15,729 nucleotides of DNA from Spirochaetaceae bacterium (GTDB lineage Bacteria > Spirochaetota > Spirochaetia > Treponematales > Breznakiellaceae): contig JAITKD010000168.1 of NCBI GenBank assembly GCA_031278575.1, positions 1 to 15,729 of the forward strand, written 5' to 3'. Under the pieces are notes generated by a model. The model saw only the letters and a list, made by a program, of their open reading frames with translations, was not told where the DNA came from and searched no databases. The position numbers and the translations under genes are program-made. Positions within the stretch are counted from its first letter, which is position 1, and every line of letters starts with the position of its first letter. Positions 1 to 8,348 of this stretch are shown piece after piece.

Positions 1-1947
1 GAGGTCGGGATAGAACGATCCGAAGATCCAAAGCCGATTCCCAAACGAAAATCCTCCTCGGCGCGGCGTGAAGTAGTTGAACCGGGTCATCGGGACACTA
101 TCCCCCGGCCGCAGCCGGAGCGATCCGGGGAAACACCAAAACCCGCACACCGGAAGCGAACCTCGCCCGGTGCGGACGATCCCTCGGTACCCATAAAGTT
201 ATCCTACAAGGAACGGATTAAAATGGACCGGTATGCCGGGGATCCGGAATTTGAAATAAAGAGTTTTTTTCAAGTTTTACATTCCGTATTATCGATTTTT
301 CATGACATTCCCGATAAGGTAAACCCCGCATTTGTTACCCGGAGAATGAACGACTATTACAAAAAAATCGAAACCCTGGTAACCACGACCCGTACCCTGT
401 TTCCCCGGAATAATATAAAACGCAACGAACAGCTCAAACGGTTATCTTTTTTTGCTTTTACTATATTAGATACTATCCGTTACTGGAACATCGAACAGAT
501 CGCTTTGGATTTGACTAAAATTCAAGCCCATCCCCGAAAGGTTCTGGTCGTTGAGTTTACGGATATCCTCCGGGCAATATATAAACCCCTTTTTCTCCTT
601 GAGCAGCTGAACATGGAAGCCCATATCAAGGAGGCCTATAAATGCCTGTATAAGATACTGTACCTGGAAAATCCGGTGGAGGCACAAGAAAAATATCAGG
701 AACTTATCCGTATTTCCCTCAACGCGCTAATGATCACCCGCCGGGAAATTCGGTTCCGCATGTATCCGTTTTTACTTAAACTCCTCTCGGACCGGTTTTT
801 ATTATATGAACAATTTTTTGTTGAACGGAAAAACCGGTTTATGGCGTTTATAAACCTTCGGGAAGAGGATCGTATTTCCCCTGCCTTGGCGGAGCTTGAT
901 GCAAGCGGGAGACTGCCCGAAGAAGCCGCCCCGGAAGGGGAGGCGCAAGAGGAAGCCGCTCCGGGGGATGATGAAGATACCGAAGAAAAAAAGAAAAAAC
1001 GATCCGCCGCCGAATCCGAAAATAAGGCGGTGGAGCGGGGACTGCAAACCCTGGAGCGGCTTTTCCCTAAAGCGGGCTGGGAAAACATTTCTTCATTTCC
1101 TGATTTTTATCCTTATTTTTCCGATGTATTTAAATTAAAGAAAAATTATGAACTTATCGCCCCCACGGATCCCCTTCTGCAAGTAGCGATACTCACCCGG
1201 ATCCTGGAGGAGTTGTTTTTTGGGCTTCGTTTTATAAAATTTGGGGCAGTCCCTGGTCCGGATGGTAATCTTGAAAAGATCGATGAGCACATGGGAAACA
1301 TCCTCAACCAATGGAACTCCTATGTGGAGATATGTTTTGATAATGAATATCTTCCCCGGCTGGGGGAATATTGCCGTATTTTGGACAGTTCCGTTGAATC
1401 CAAAGTTTCCAATTACGCAAAGCGGCTTTTAGAGGAACTCCATTGGATAAAGCGGCTTTATTTTTTCCCCTATTACAAATTTGAGTCCTATTACCCGCCG
1501 CCGTTTAAAAAAAATGAAATAGGCGCCCTTTACCCCGAAATCAGGCGTTTGCGTAAATATCTTACCATCGTAGCGGCGGGGATAGAACAGGGGAATAAAC
1601 AGGGAGGGCCCGAAAAAAAGGCGCCCTGCAACAGTATCGATAATCCCTGGGAACCCTATGTTTTCCAGGTGTCCAATCCCGTTTCCATCAGGCTCGACGC
1701 GCTTTTAAAAAACCCTAAACAAAAAAACAACGCCTCCCTTGTCTTTTTTTCCCTGGCGGTTACGACGGTGTTGGATCATATCGTCAACAATGAAAAAAGC
1801 TGGGCTTACGCGGAGAGGCCGGGACCGTTGTTCCGCAGCGTCAACGGAGAAGGGATATCCCCGGTTTACGGAGTGGATAATACGGTGGATACCGAGGCCC
1901 TTTTTAAGGAATCAATTAAAGATCGGGAAGTGAAAAAGGAAACCTGA
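1..1947 (+). CDS. Hypothetical protein, 5' end outside window
   Basis: I do not recognise the family. The first good ATG is at 223 (574 aa from there), but the same frame has no stop back to base 1, so the gene probably starts before the window and 223 may be internal. The 74 upstream codons read as a plausible protein rich in Pro, Arg, Lys, Glu and Ser, like a charged linker, and no Shine-Dalgarno motif precedes 223. From 223 the protein is mostly hydrophilic and looks helical, with many Tyr/Phe, no signal peptide and no clear membrane segment. Residues about 226-275 form a low-complexity acidic then lysine-rich stretch (EEAAP repeats, then EEKKKKR) that probably links two globular halves. 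It runs towards the origin and ends tail to tail with metH, 53 bp away. It may be a spirochaete-specific DUF protein; no catalytic motif is visible. Confidence 0.8.
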   Translation, partial: EVGIERSEDPKPIPKRKSSSARREVVEPGHRDTIPRPQPERSGETPKPAHRKRTSPGADDPSVPIKLSYKERIKMDRYAGDPEFEIKSFFQVLHSVLSIFHDIPDKVNPAFVTRRMNDYYKKIETLVTTTRTLFPRNNIKRNEQLKRLSFFAFTILDTIRYWNIEQIALDLTKIQAHPRKVLVVEFTDILRAIYKPLFLLEQLNMEAHIKEAYKCLYKILYLENPVEAQEKYQELIRISLNALMITRREIRFRMYPFLLKLLSDRFLLYEQFFVERKNRFMAFINLREEDRISPALAELDASGRLPEEAAPEGEAQEEAAPGDDEDTEEKKKKRSAAESENKAVERGLQTLERLFPKAGWENISSFPDFYPYFSDVFKLKKNYELIAPTDPLLQVAILTRILEELFFGLRFIKFGAVPGPDGNLEKIDEHMGNILNQWNSYVEICFDNEYLPRLGEYCRILDSSVESKVSNYAKRLLEELHWIKRLYFFPYYKFESYYPPPFKKNEIGALYPEIRRLRKYLTIVAAGIEQGNKQGGPEKKAPCNSIDNPWEPYVFQVSNPVSIRLDALLKNPKQKNNASLVFFSLAVTTVLDHIVNNEKSWAYAERPGPLFRSVNGEGISPVYGVDNTVDTEALFKESIKDREVKKET

Positions 1948-1985
1948 GAAGCCGTTCTTCGTTAATTCGGGAGTACCTGGCGGGA

Positions 1986-2010
1986 GGAACCGGCGGTTCC
2001 CTATATTTTA
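1986..2010 (+). terminator. Weak hairpin terminator candidate
   Basis: GGAACC (1986-1991) and GGTTCC (1995-2000) form a 6-bp stem with a GGC loop, followed by CTATATTTTA, a T-rich but interrupted tail. It lies 38 bp after the stop of the left-hand gene and touches the metH stop codon (2001-2003), so it could end the rightward transcript between two convergent genes. The stem is short and the T tract imperfect. Confidence 0.4.
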
Positions 2011-5000
2011 CCGATGCGGCGGCGGGCTTCCGGGATACTGATCCCCTTCCGGGCGGCCCAATCCGCAAGCTGATCCTCCCCGACGGCCCCCAGGCCAAAA
2101 TAGTAAGACCGGGGGCTGGAAAAAAACATACCGCATACCGATGCGGCGGGGACGATCATGGCGGTATCGGTTAATTCCAGGCCGCATTTTTCCCGGGCCC
2201 CCAATAAATCAAAACTTATCCGCTTATCATCGTGATCCGGGCAAGCGGGATACCCAAAGGCGGGGCGTATACCCTGGTAGGCTCCCCGGCGGATCTCCTC
2301 CGGGGAGAGGTTCTCCTCCGGGGCGTACCCCCACAGTTCCCGCCGTACCCGGAGGTGCAGTTCCTCGACAAAGGCTTCGGCCAGAACGTTTGCCAGGCTG
2401 GAAAGGAGGAGCCTTCCGTAATCGTCATGCCGGGCCTTATAGGCGGCCTCCGCTTCCGATAAGCCGAAGCCGGCGCTCAGGGCAAAAAGGCCGATCCAGC
2501 CGCCGCCGGCGTCCATCGGGGGGATAAAGTCGGCCAGACAGGGGTTGGGTAATCCGGCCCGTTTTTTTTCCTGGCCCCGCAGAAATGAAAACCGGGCTAT
2601 TGCCTCCCCCGGTCCGGGGCCCGCCGCCGCGCCGCCGGGGTCGTAGAGCAAGAGGTCCTCCCCCCGGGAACGGGCCGGAAAAAACCCCAGGACCCCCCGG
2701 AGGTTGAGGATCCCCCGGGTGGCCGCCTGGTCCAAGAGGGTTTCGGCGTCCTCCAGCAGTTGGGCCTCCGCCTTTTCCCGCTCCGGGGCATCCCCGGTTT
2801 TTTCCCGGGAAGCCGGGGACATATCCCAGGAACGGAGGAAGTCCTTCCAGTTGATATAGGGGATTATCCGGCCCACCGGATAATCGTTAAAGGTTTGGGT
2901 TCCCCGGAACCGCGGCTCCGGGGGTAACCCCACATCCGGGGGAATTCTATTTTCCCGGGCCTTTTCCAGGGGAAGTATTTCAATCCGGGCCTGTATGGAT
3001 TGGTGGCGCTCCGCCGCCTTCCGGTAATCGGCTTCCAGTTCTTCCAAAAAACGGGGCCGGCCGGTGTCGGAAAGGAGGGCGCGGACCGCCCCGGCGGAAC
3101 GGCTTGCGTCGGGAATATACACCACCGGTCCTGAGTATTCCGGGGCGATCTTCAAACCCGTGTGGGCCAGGCTGGCGGCGGCCCCACCGATGAGGAGGGG
3201 GATGGAGAGCTTTTGTTTCTCCATTTCCCGGGCAATTTTGATCATTTCATCCAAAGAAGGGGTGATAAGCCCGGAAAGGCCGATGAGGTCAACCGCTTCC
3301 TGTTCCGCGGTTTGCATGATCCGCTCCGGGGGTACCATGACCCCCAGGTCCAGGATATCATACCCGTTACAACCCAACACCAAGCCCACGATGTTTTTCC
3401 CGATATCGTGGACATCCCCCTTCACCGTGGCGAGGAGAATCCTGCCGCCGCCCTGAGCCCCCGGGGTATCAAGGCTTTTTTCCGCCTCAATAAACGGTTC
3501 CAGAACAGCCACCGCCTTTTTCATTACCCGGGCGCTGCGGATCACCTGGGGAAGGAAAAGCCGCCCATCCCCAAAACGGTCCCCCACTTCCCCCATGGCC
3601 CGCATCAGGGGGCCCTCGACTATCTCCAGGGAACGGGCATACCCGGACCGCAGCGCCCGGACGTCCTCCTCAATATAATCGTCCTGACCCGTTATCATCG
3701 CGTGAAGGAGCCGGTCTTCCGGGGGAAGGGACCGCCAGGTTTCGGCCTGTTTCTCCGGTTTTATGGTCCTGGTTCCGGTTTTTTTCGCGGTTTCCATTGC
3801 CAGGGCAAGGAGCCGATCCGCGGGCCCGGGGGCCGGTTCCCGGCATAAAATGACATCCTCCGCGGCCTGCCGCAGGGGGGGATCGAGCTTTTCATAGGGG
3901 ATCAGGCCCGCCTTTACGATAGCCATGGAAAGGCCCGCCGCTCCCGCGTATTTAAGGAAAACCGCGTGCATAGCTTCCCGAACCGGTTCATTGCCCCGGA
4001 AACTAAAGGAGAGGTTGGAAACCCCCGCGGAAATTTGAGCGCCGGGACAGCGGGCGGTGATCCATTCGCAGGCGCGGATAAAATCCAGCGCATAACGGTC
4101 ATGTTCGGGGATCCCCGTGGCCAGGGCAAACACATTGGGATCAAAGATAATATCCTCCGGGGGGAATCCCCGGCCGGTAAGCAGGGCATAGGCCCGGGCG
4201 GCGATTTCGATTTTCCGTTCATAGGAGTCGGCCTGGCCCCGCTCGTCAAAGAGCATCACCACCACGGCCGCGCCGTAGGCCCGGGCAAGAAAGGCTTTGG
4301 TAAGAAATTCCTCCTCCCCCTCCTTGAGGCTGATGGAATTAACCACGCCCTTGCCCTGAAGGCACTTCAGGCCGGCCTCCAGCACCTCCCAGCGGGAACT
4401 GTCGATCATAACGGGAAGACGGGCGATGTCCGGGTCCGAAAGGGCCAGGTTCAGGAAGCGGATCATGGCGGCCCGGGCGTCCAAAAAGGGGTCGTCCATA
4501 CAGACGTTGATCACCAGGGCCCCCCGGTCTATCATGTCGTGGACCAAACCCAGGGTTTGCGGGTATTTTTCTTCTTTGACCAGGGCGAGGAATTTCCGGC
4601 TCCCCGGAGCGTGGGCCCGTTCCCCAATGACGGTGATCCCCCGCTCCCGGTTCACCCGGAGGGGTTCGAGCCCCGCAAGCCAGGTACCCGGCCGCGGCGC
4701 CGGGGGTATCCGGGGGGGCCGGCCCCGGGCTTTGGCGGCGACGGCGGCGATGTGGGCGGGGGTAGACCCGCAGCAGCCCCCCAGGATGTTCACCAGCCCT
4801 TCCCGCAGATAGGCTTCTACCTGGGCCGCCATGGATTCGGGAGTCTCGTCGTAGGCGCCGAACTGGTTGGGCAGCCCCGCGTTGGGATGGGCGCTGATCA
4901 GGCACGGGGCAAAACCGGCGAGCGCCGCCAGGGGTTTTTTGAGCTGCTCCGCCCCAAAGGAACAGTTGAGCCCGATTGACCAGGGTTCGGCGTGGAGTAC

Positions 5001-5702
5001 CGAAACCAAAAAAGCCTCCACGGTCTGCCCCGCCAGGAGCCGGCCCGCGGTATCGGAGACGGTGGCGGAGATCATCAGGGGGAAGTCCGGGAGGGTCAGA
5101 CCCCGTTCCCCCAGGAGGCGGCGGATGGCGGCGATGGCGGCTTTGGCGTTGAGGGTGTCAAAAACGGTTTCGATGAGGAGCATATCGGCGCCGCCGTCCA
5201 ATAAACCCCGGGCGTTTTCGTAATAGGCCCCTTCCAGCTCGTCCCAGGTAACGCCCCGGCGGCCGGGATCGTCCATGTCCGGGGACATACTGCCGCTTTT
5301 GGCGGTGGGCCCCATGCTTCCCGCCACAAACCGGGGCTTTTCGGGGGCGGCGTACTTGTCCGCCGCTTCCCGGGCGATCCGCGCCGCCGCGGCGCTGATC
5401 TCGTAGGCCAGCTCCCCAAGACCGTAGTCCGCCAGGGACACCGCCGTGGAGTTGAAGCTGCAGGTTTCAATGATGTCCGCCCCGGCCTGCAGATAGGCTT
5501 CGTGGATTCCGGAAATAAGTTCCGGTTTGGTAAGGCAGAGGAGGTCGTTACAGCCCGACAATTCCCTTCCGTGGGAGGCGAACCGGCTCCCCCGGAAATC
5601 GGCTTCGGAAAGACGGAACGTCTGGATCATGGACCCCATGGCGCCGTCGAGGATAAGGATCCGTTCCCGGGCGATTTTGTTGAGCCCCTCCCGAATAGTC
5701 AT
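2001..5702 (-). CDS. metH: Cobalamin-dependent methionine synthase MetH
   Basis: Cytoplasmic enzyme that moves the methyl group of 5-methyltetrahydrofolate to homocysteine through a bound cobalamin, giving methionine. At 1233 aa from the ATG at 5702 it matches the full four-module family (E. coli 1227 aa). Homocysteine domain about 10-325 with zinc ligands Cys247 (GLNCSFG) and Cys310/Cys311 (GGCCGSTP); folate/pterin domain about 350-610; cap domain about 650-740; B12 domain from about 750 with GDVHDIGKN, His765 being the lower cobalt ligand; C-terminal reactivation domain with RPAFGYPACPDH, which binds S-adenosylmethionine. The start is chosen because it puts the zinc cysteines at the same numbers as in E. 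coli; the frame stays open for 65 more codons upstream, but these are GC-rich hairpin sequence. No strong Shine-Dalgarno motif is visible. The leader carries strong hairpins. Activity requires B12 uptake or synthesis. Confidence 0.97.
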   Translation of the reverse strand: MTIREGLNKIARERILILDGAMGSMIQTFRLSEADFRGSRFASHGRELSGCNDLLCLTKPELISGIHEAYLQAGADIIETCSFNSTAVSLADYGLGELAYEISAAAARIAREAADKYAAPEKPRFVAGSMGPTAKSGSMSPDMDDPGRRGVTWDELEGAYYENARGLLDGGADMLLIETVFDTLNAKAAIAAIRRLLGERGLTLPDFPLMISATVSDTAGRLLAGQTVEAFLVSVLHAEPWSIGLNCSFGAEQLKKPLAALAGFAPCLISAHPNAGLPNQFGAYDETPESMAAQVEAYLREGLVNILGGCCGSTPAHIAAVAAKARGRPPRIPPAPRPGTWLAGLEPLRVNRERGITVIGERAHAPGSRKFLALVKEEKYPQTLGLVHDMIDRGALVINVCMDDPFLDARAAMIRFLNLALSDPDIARLPVMIDSSRWEVLEAGLKCLQGKGVVNSISLKEGEEEFLTKAFLARAYGAAVVVMLFDERGQADSYERKIEIAARAYALLTGRGFPPEDIIFDPNVFALATGIPEHDRYALDFIRACEWITARCPGAQISAGVSNLSFSFRGNEPVREAMHAVFLKYAGAAGLSMAIVKAGLIPYEKLDPPLRQAAEDVILCREPAPGPADRLLALAMETAKKTGTRTIKPEKQAETWRSLPPEDRLLHAMITGQDDYIEEDVRALRSGYARSLEIVEGPLMRAMGEVGDRFGDGRLFLPQVIRSARVMKKAVAVLEPFIEAEKSLDTPGAQGGGRILLATVKGDVHDIGKNIVGLVLGCNGYDILDLGVMVPPERIMQTAEQEAVDLIGLSGLITPSLDEMIKIAREMEKQKLSIPLLIGGAAASLAHTGLKIAPEYSGPVVYIPDASRSAGAVRALLSDTGRPRFLEELEADYRKAAERHQSIQARIEILPLEKARENRIPPDVGLPPEPRFRGTQTFNDYPVGRIIPYINWKDFLRSWDMSPASREKTGDAPEREKAEAQLLEDAETLLDQAATRGILNLRGVLGFFPARSRGEDLLLYDPGGAAAGPGPGEAIARFSFLRGQEKKRAGLPNPCLADFIPPMDAGGGWIGLFALSAGFGLSEAEAAYKARHDDYGRLLLSSLANVLAEAFVEELHLRVRRELWGYAPEENLSPEEIRRGAYQGIRPAFGYPACPDHDDKRISFDLLGAREKCGLELTDTAMIVPAASVCGMFFSSPRSYYFGLGAVGEDQLADWAARKGISIPEARRRIGKI

Positions 5703-5802
5703 AAAAGAAACTGTACCATATTGGGGGAGAAGGGAGAAGGGCCGGCCAGAAACAGGCAGCCGTTTTACCTTTCCCAGGATTTTTCCCGGTATTTTGGGCG
5801 CA

Positions 5803-5879
5803 TTTCCGGCGCAAGCGCCGGAAACCGGGCTTTCCGGGGCTCCGCTCCGCTCCGGTCCCGGCGCGCTATGCGCCGGGAC
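5803..5879 (-). repeat. GC-rich hairpin cluster in metH leader
   Basis: Three strong inverted repeats lie in 77 bp. TTTCCGGCGC (5803-5812) pairs with 5815-5824 over a 2-nt loop, a perfect 10-bp stem. GTCCCGGCGC (5855-5864) pairs with 5870-5879 over a 5-nt loop, another perfect 10-bp stem. CCGGAAA (5818-5824) can instead pair with TTTCCGG (5831-5837), which competes with the first stem. A short CGGAG-type tandem lies between. This resembles REP-like dispersed palindromes; it could also fold in the metH 5' leader. No T tract follows on the minus strand, so a simple terminator is unlikely. Confidence 0.6.
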
Positions 5880-5934
5880 TGCTTCGCACCCCTCCAATCC
5901 CTTGCGCGTTTCGTATGCGGCGGTTTTTTCGGCA

Positions 5935-5964
5935 ATTATAGGCCGTTAACGGTAAAATTGCTAA
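5935..5964 (-). promoter_or_regulatory. metH promoter candidate with palindromic spacer
   Basis: On the minus strand there is a perfect -10 TATAAT (5940-5935) and, 18 bp upstream, TTAGCA (5964-5959, 4 of 6 to the -35 consensus). The spacer holds a perfect palindrome, CCGTTAACGG (5943-5952), placed where an operator would sit. Transcription from here would give a leader of about 225 nt containing the hairpin cluster. The -35 box overlaps the CTAA duplication at the edge of the MITE-like element. Confidence 0.45.
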
Positions 5965-6119
5965 GGAAGCGCTGATTTATTCAATCGAGAATTCGCCAAC
6001 TACGTTGGCGCAATCGGCGCTGCTTTAACGCAAGGTAAACAAAGTTTACCCTATTTGCGCAATGAAATGAGCAAATACATTAGGGAAACGCGATTGGCGT
6101 CAAGTTAATCAGCGTTTCC
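5965..6119. mobile_element. MITE-like element with CTAA target duplication
   Basis: The ends are imperfect inverted repeats: GGAAGCGCTGATTTA (5965-5979) against GGAAACGCTGATTAA read inward from 6119, 13 of 15 matching. CTAA flanks both sides (5961-5964 and 6120-6123), as a 4-bp target duplication would. The ~155 bp are non-coding but highly structured: CGCCAAC/GTTGGCG (5994-6000, 6004-6010) and GGTAAAC/GTTTACC (6034-6040, 6044-6050) are 7-bp stems with 3-nt loops, and GGGAAACGC (6083-6091) pairs with GCGTTTCCC (6112-6120). The sequence GGAAGCG recurs just after the right duplication (6124-6130), perhaps a remnant of another copy. No transposase is present, so it would move in trans. Confidence 0.7.
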
Positions 6120-6310
6120 CTAAGGAAGCGCCCGGGCCTGTTTCCCCGTTATTCCCCATTTTGTACAAATTTATTTTAGATCAAGGTTAAGCATGTCGAA
6201 AATATAAATAACCGAAGGGGTTCAAAATCTGGCAGTTTCCCCGGGATCTTGATTTTGAAACGAACTTATATTTGCGCCGGGGAGGCAGAATACTTTTGTT
6301 GAGGAAAATT

Positions 6311-6934
6311 ATGAAAAAGACAAGTATTATCATAATACTGGTTTTGTTATTTGTCGCCGGAATCAATGCCGGATGCCGCGGATTAAAGCAGGCGCTTAAC
6401 CAGACTCCTGTTGTTACTGTAGCGCCTACACCCGAATTTGTCTCCGTACCGCCGTTGCCTAAAACGCCTTTTACCGTTTCCTTACGCAGGATCCTTCCGG
6501 AAGATCAACTCAATAGAGTACAATTTTACCTGTCCAACAGTCTTACCCTACTCAAAGAGGAAAACAAGCTAAACGTCAAAGTCGATTCGGAGGGTAAAAT
6601 AATCAGAACCGACGGACTGGATTCCAATCAAATAAAAATACCGATGGAAACACCGGGACGGCTGGGACAGATCAATACTGATGAGTATGATGTCCTTGCG
6701 ATTTGTTTTGAAGATAGTAATGTAAATAACAATGTCATTTATTTTCAGCCAAACCCGGAAAAAGACCGGTATGAATTAATGTTTTTTTCGCGGGACGGTA
6801 TAAAGCTGATAAGATACGGCGACACGGATTATGAAATTTCTTATTCCCGTGAACTACCCTATTTATTAGTGATTAATGAGCAGCAAAAGAATGACAATAT
6901 AAACACCCGAACCGTCACCGGCCGCAGCCCATAA
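6311..6934 (+). CDS. Putative lipoprotein, unknown function
   Basis: A 207-aa protein with a clear signal peptide: two lysines, a hydrophobic core of about 12 residues (IIIILVLLFVAG) and INAGC, so Cys22 is the likely lipidated residue under the looser spirochaetal lipobox. The mature protein is expected to be anchored in a membrane outside the cytoplasm. It has a short Pro/Thr-rich linker after the Cys, then a polar region of about 150 residues with no motif I recognise. The ATG at 6311 is chosen because GAGG lies 6 nt upstream and the signal peptide starts there; an in-frame TTG at 6272 would put a charged stretch ahead of it. It points towards the origin, lies just downstream of the MITE-like element and ends 19 bp from the convergent radical SAM gene. 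It looks accessory. Confidence 0.8.
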   Translation: MKKTSIIIILVLLFVAGINAGCRGLKQALNQTPVVTVAPTPEFVSVPPLPKTPFTVSLRRILPEDQLNRVQFYLSNSLTLLKEENKLNVKVDSEGKIIRTDGLDSNQIKIPMETPGRLGQINTDEYDVLAICFEDSNVNNNVIYFQPNPEKDRYELMFFSRDGIKLIRYGDTDYEISYSRELPYLLVINEQQKNDNINTRTVTGRSP

Positions 6935-6953
6935 GGAGTACCGGGCCGGCGGG

Positions 6954-7964
6954 CTAACGGATCGGCTGTTTCCAGTGCCAGATTGGCAGGGAAAGCGCCG
7001 AAGAAAAGGGATTGGTCTTTTCAAAATCCGGGAACCAATCGGTGTTTCCGGGGACCAGTTCCTGATAAAACCCGTCTTCTATATCCAATTCCTCAAGCCA
7101 ACGGAGCAGGGTTTCGTACTCCTTTTCCGAGATATACCGGTTTGGAATGTCCGGCGCCCCGGTTTTTGGCGGGGTATATTGGGTCATCAGGGAGAGAAGG
7201 GCCCGGCCTTGGGCGTTGCCGGCAAACCAGCGGAGAACCTGCCGGGTGGCATCCAGGTAACCGGGTAAGACCAAATGCCGGATAAGCACCCCGGAGCGGA
7301 GGACCCGGGGGGTTTCCGCACCGTTACCGCCGGGGCCTTTTGTTCCGGGCGGCCCAAACCGAAGGTCCCGAAAATCCATCATCCGGCGTATCGCCGCCGC
7401 GGCCCTTTCCGGGTAATCCGGGGCCTTGAAAAACCGGGCCGACAGGGCGGGATCCAGGGTTTTAAGGTCCGGGAGGTACGCCTCCACGGTATCCCGGAGT
7501 AGATCCAGGGCTCCGGGGCTTTCATAGGCCGAGGAATTCCACAACACCGGAACGGTAAGGCCCTGAGCCCGGGCGGCCTTGATCCCCCGTACCAGGGCGG
7601 GCGCGCTATGGCTCCCGGTAACGATATTGATATTCTCCGCCCCCTGTTCCTGGAGGGCCATAGCGATCCGGGCAAATTCCCCTTCCGTAACGATCCGGCC
7701 CATCCCCTCCCGGGAAATCTGCCAATTCTGACAAAACCCGCAGCCCAGGTTACAGCCGCTCACAAAGATGGTTCCGGACCCGCCCGCTCCGGTGACGGGC
7801 GGCTCTTCCCCCCGGTGGATACCCGCGGCGGCTAGCCGGAGTTCCGCGGTTTCCCCGCAATACCCCTTCTCCCCGGACAAACGGTTCACCCCGCAGTTCC
7901 GGGGACAGAGATCACAGGCCGCGTAACTATCGCTTATATTCCAAACCTCCGCGGGGGAGCCCAT
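6954..7964 (-). CDS. PflX-type radical SAM protein
   Basis: A 336-aa radical S-adenosylmethionine protein resembling the uncharacterised PflX group (COG1313), related to pyruvate formate-lyase activating enzymes. The CNLGCGFC motif at residues 71-78 gives the CxxxCxxC ligands (Cys71, 75, 78) of the 4Fe-4S cluster that cleaves SAM to a 5'-deoxyadenosyl radical. An N-terminal cysteine cluster (CDLCPRNC at 17-24, Cys36 in GYCG) could hold a second metal site. The substrate is unknown and no glycyl-radical enzyme lies in the window. The ATG at 7964 is preferred because GGAGGGGG lies upstream (spacing about 10 nt, rather long); a GTG at 8036 would add 24 residues but has no ribosome binding site. 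It follows DUF721 in the same direction after about 78 bp and may share its transcript. Confidence 0.88.
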   Translation of the reverse strand: MGSPAEVWNISDSYAACDLCPRNCGVNRLSGEKGYCGETAELRLAAAGIHRGEEPPVTGAGGSGTIFVSGCNLGCGFCQNWQISREGMGRIVTEGEFARIAMALQEQGAENINIVTGSHSAPALVRGIKAARAQGLTVPVLWNSSAYESPGALDLLRDTVEAYLPDLKTLDPALSARFFKAPDYPERAAAAIRRMMDFRDLRFGPPGTKGPGGNGAETPRVLRSGVLIRHLVLPGYLDATRQVLRWFAGNAQGRALLSLMTQYTPPKTGAPDIPNRYISEKEYETLLRWLEELDIEDGFYQELVPGNTDWFPDFEKTNPFSSALSLPIWHWKQPIR

Positions 7965-8042
7965 TTCGCGTATACCCCCTCCGTTATACCCCGTATTTAC
8001 CCCCTGGACAAGGGCCCGCCCGGGGCTCCACCCCACGGCGGT

Positions 8043-8348
8043 CTACCCCGAATCCCGGCTTAACCGGAAGGATATTTCCGTGACGGAAAGTTTGGGGAAC
8101 CGGCGGCGGACCCCCTCAAGGAGTTCCTTTTGTTTGGTCCTGAGGATCTGGATCCAGCCGGGATGATCCGCCTCAACCAGCAGGACGGAACCTTCCAGTT
8201 CTTTTATCCGGGAATGGCCGGCGGCGGCGGGGATATTACTCTCCTCCGTTAAAATATTCCAGGATAAAAACAGCTCCGAATACCCCTGGGCTTTTTTGAA
8301 GACCTTTTCATTTAAAATTGAAGCGAGTAAATCCCCGGCTTTTTTCAT
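8043..8348 (-). CDS. DUF721/DciA-like helicase-loader family protein
   Basis: A 101-aa protein in the position that DUF721 proteins hold in the dnaA-dnaN-recF cluster, as in Treponema pallidum. The family includes DciA, which loads the replicative helicase DnaB in bacteria lacking DnaC or DnaI. Visible family features are an N-terminal helix with a LLASIL-type pattern, a Trp in ELFLSWNIL, and the pattern GSVLLVEADHPGWIQIL, the beta-strand and helix typical of the family. The ATG overlaps the recF stop by four bases (ATGA, 8348-8345), so translation is probably coupled to RecF. The assignment rests on pattern and context; whether it acts as DciA here is inference. Confidence 0.82.
   Translation of the reverse strand: MKKAGDLLASILNEKVFKKAQGYSELFLSWNILTEESNIPAAAGHSRIKELEGSVLLVEADHPGWIQILRTKQKELLEGVRRRFPKLSVTEISFRLSRDSG

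Larger units (their letters stand above)
5703..6310. other. 608-bp non-coding gap, metH to lipoprotein gene
   Basis: The gap between two divergent genes holds, in order, the metH leader with a GC-rich hairpin cluster (5803-5879), a metH promoter candidate (5935-5964), a MITE-like element (5965-6119) and about 190 bp before the lipoprotein start (6124-6310). In that last part I see no convincing promoter, only the GAGG ribosome binding site at 6301-6304. No open frame in the gap looks like a real gene. Confidence 0.7.

Noticed and set aside
3162..4979. Long rightward open frames inside metH (228 and 337 codons)
   Set aside because: They lie opposite the clearly conserved MetH coding sequence, are rich in Gly/Pro/Arg/His as antisense frames of GC-rich genes are, and show no family motif or ribosome binding site.
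5703..5897. Longer metH start (65 extra residues)
   Set aside because: The stretch encodes the GC-rich hairpins, has no resemblance to MetH, and the shorter start places the zinc cysteines as in E. coli MetH.
5703..5935. Cobalamin or SAM riboswitch before metH
   Set aside because: I could not find a B12-box or SAM-box-like core in the leader, only simple palindromes.
6272..6310. TTG start adding 13 residues to the lipoprotein
   Set aside because: It would place basic residues ahead of a normal signal peptide; ATG 6311 has GAGG at proper spacing.
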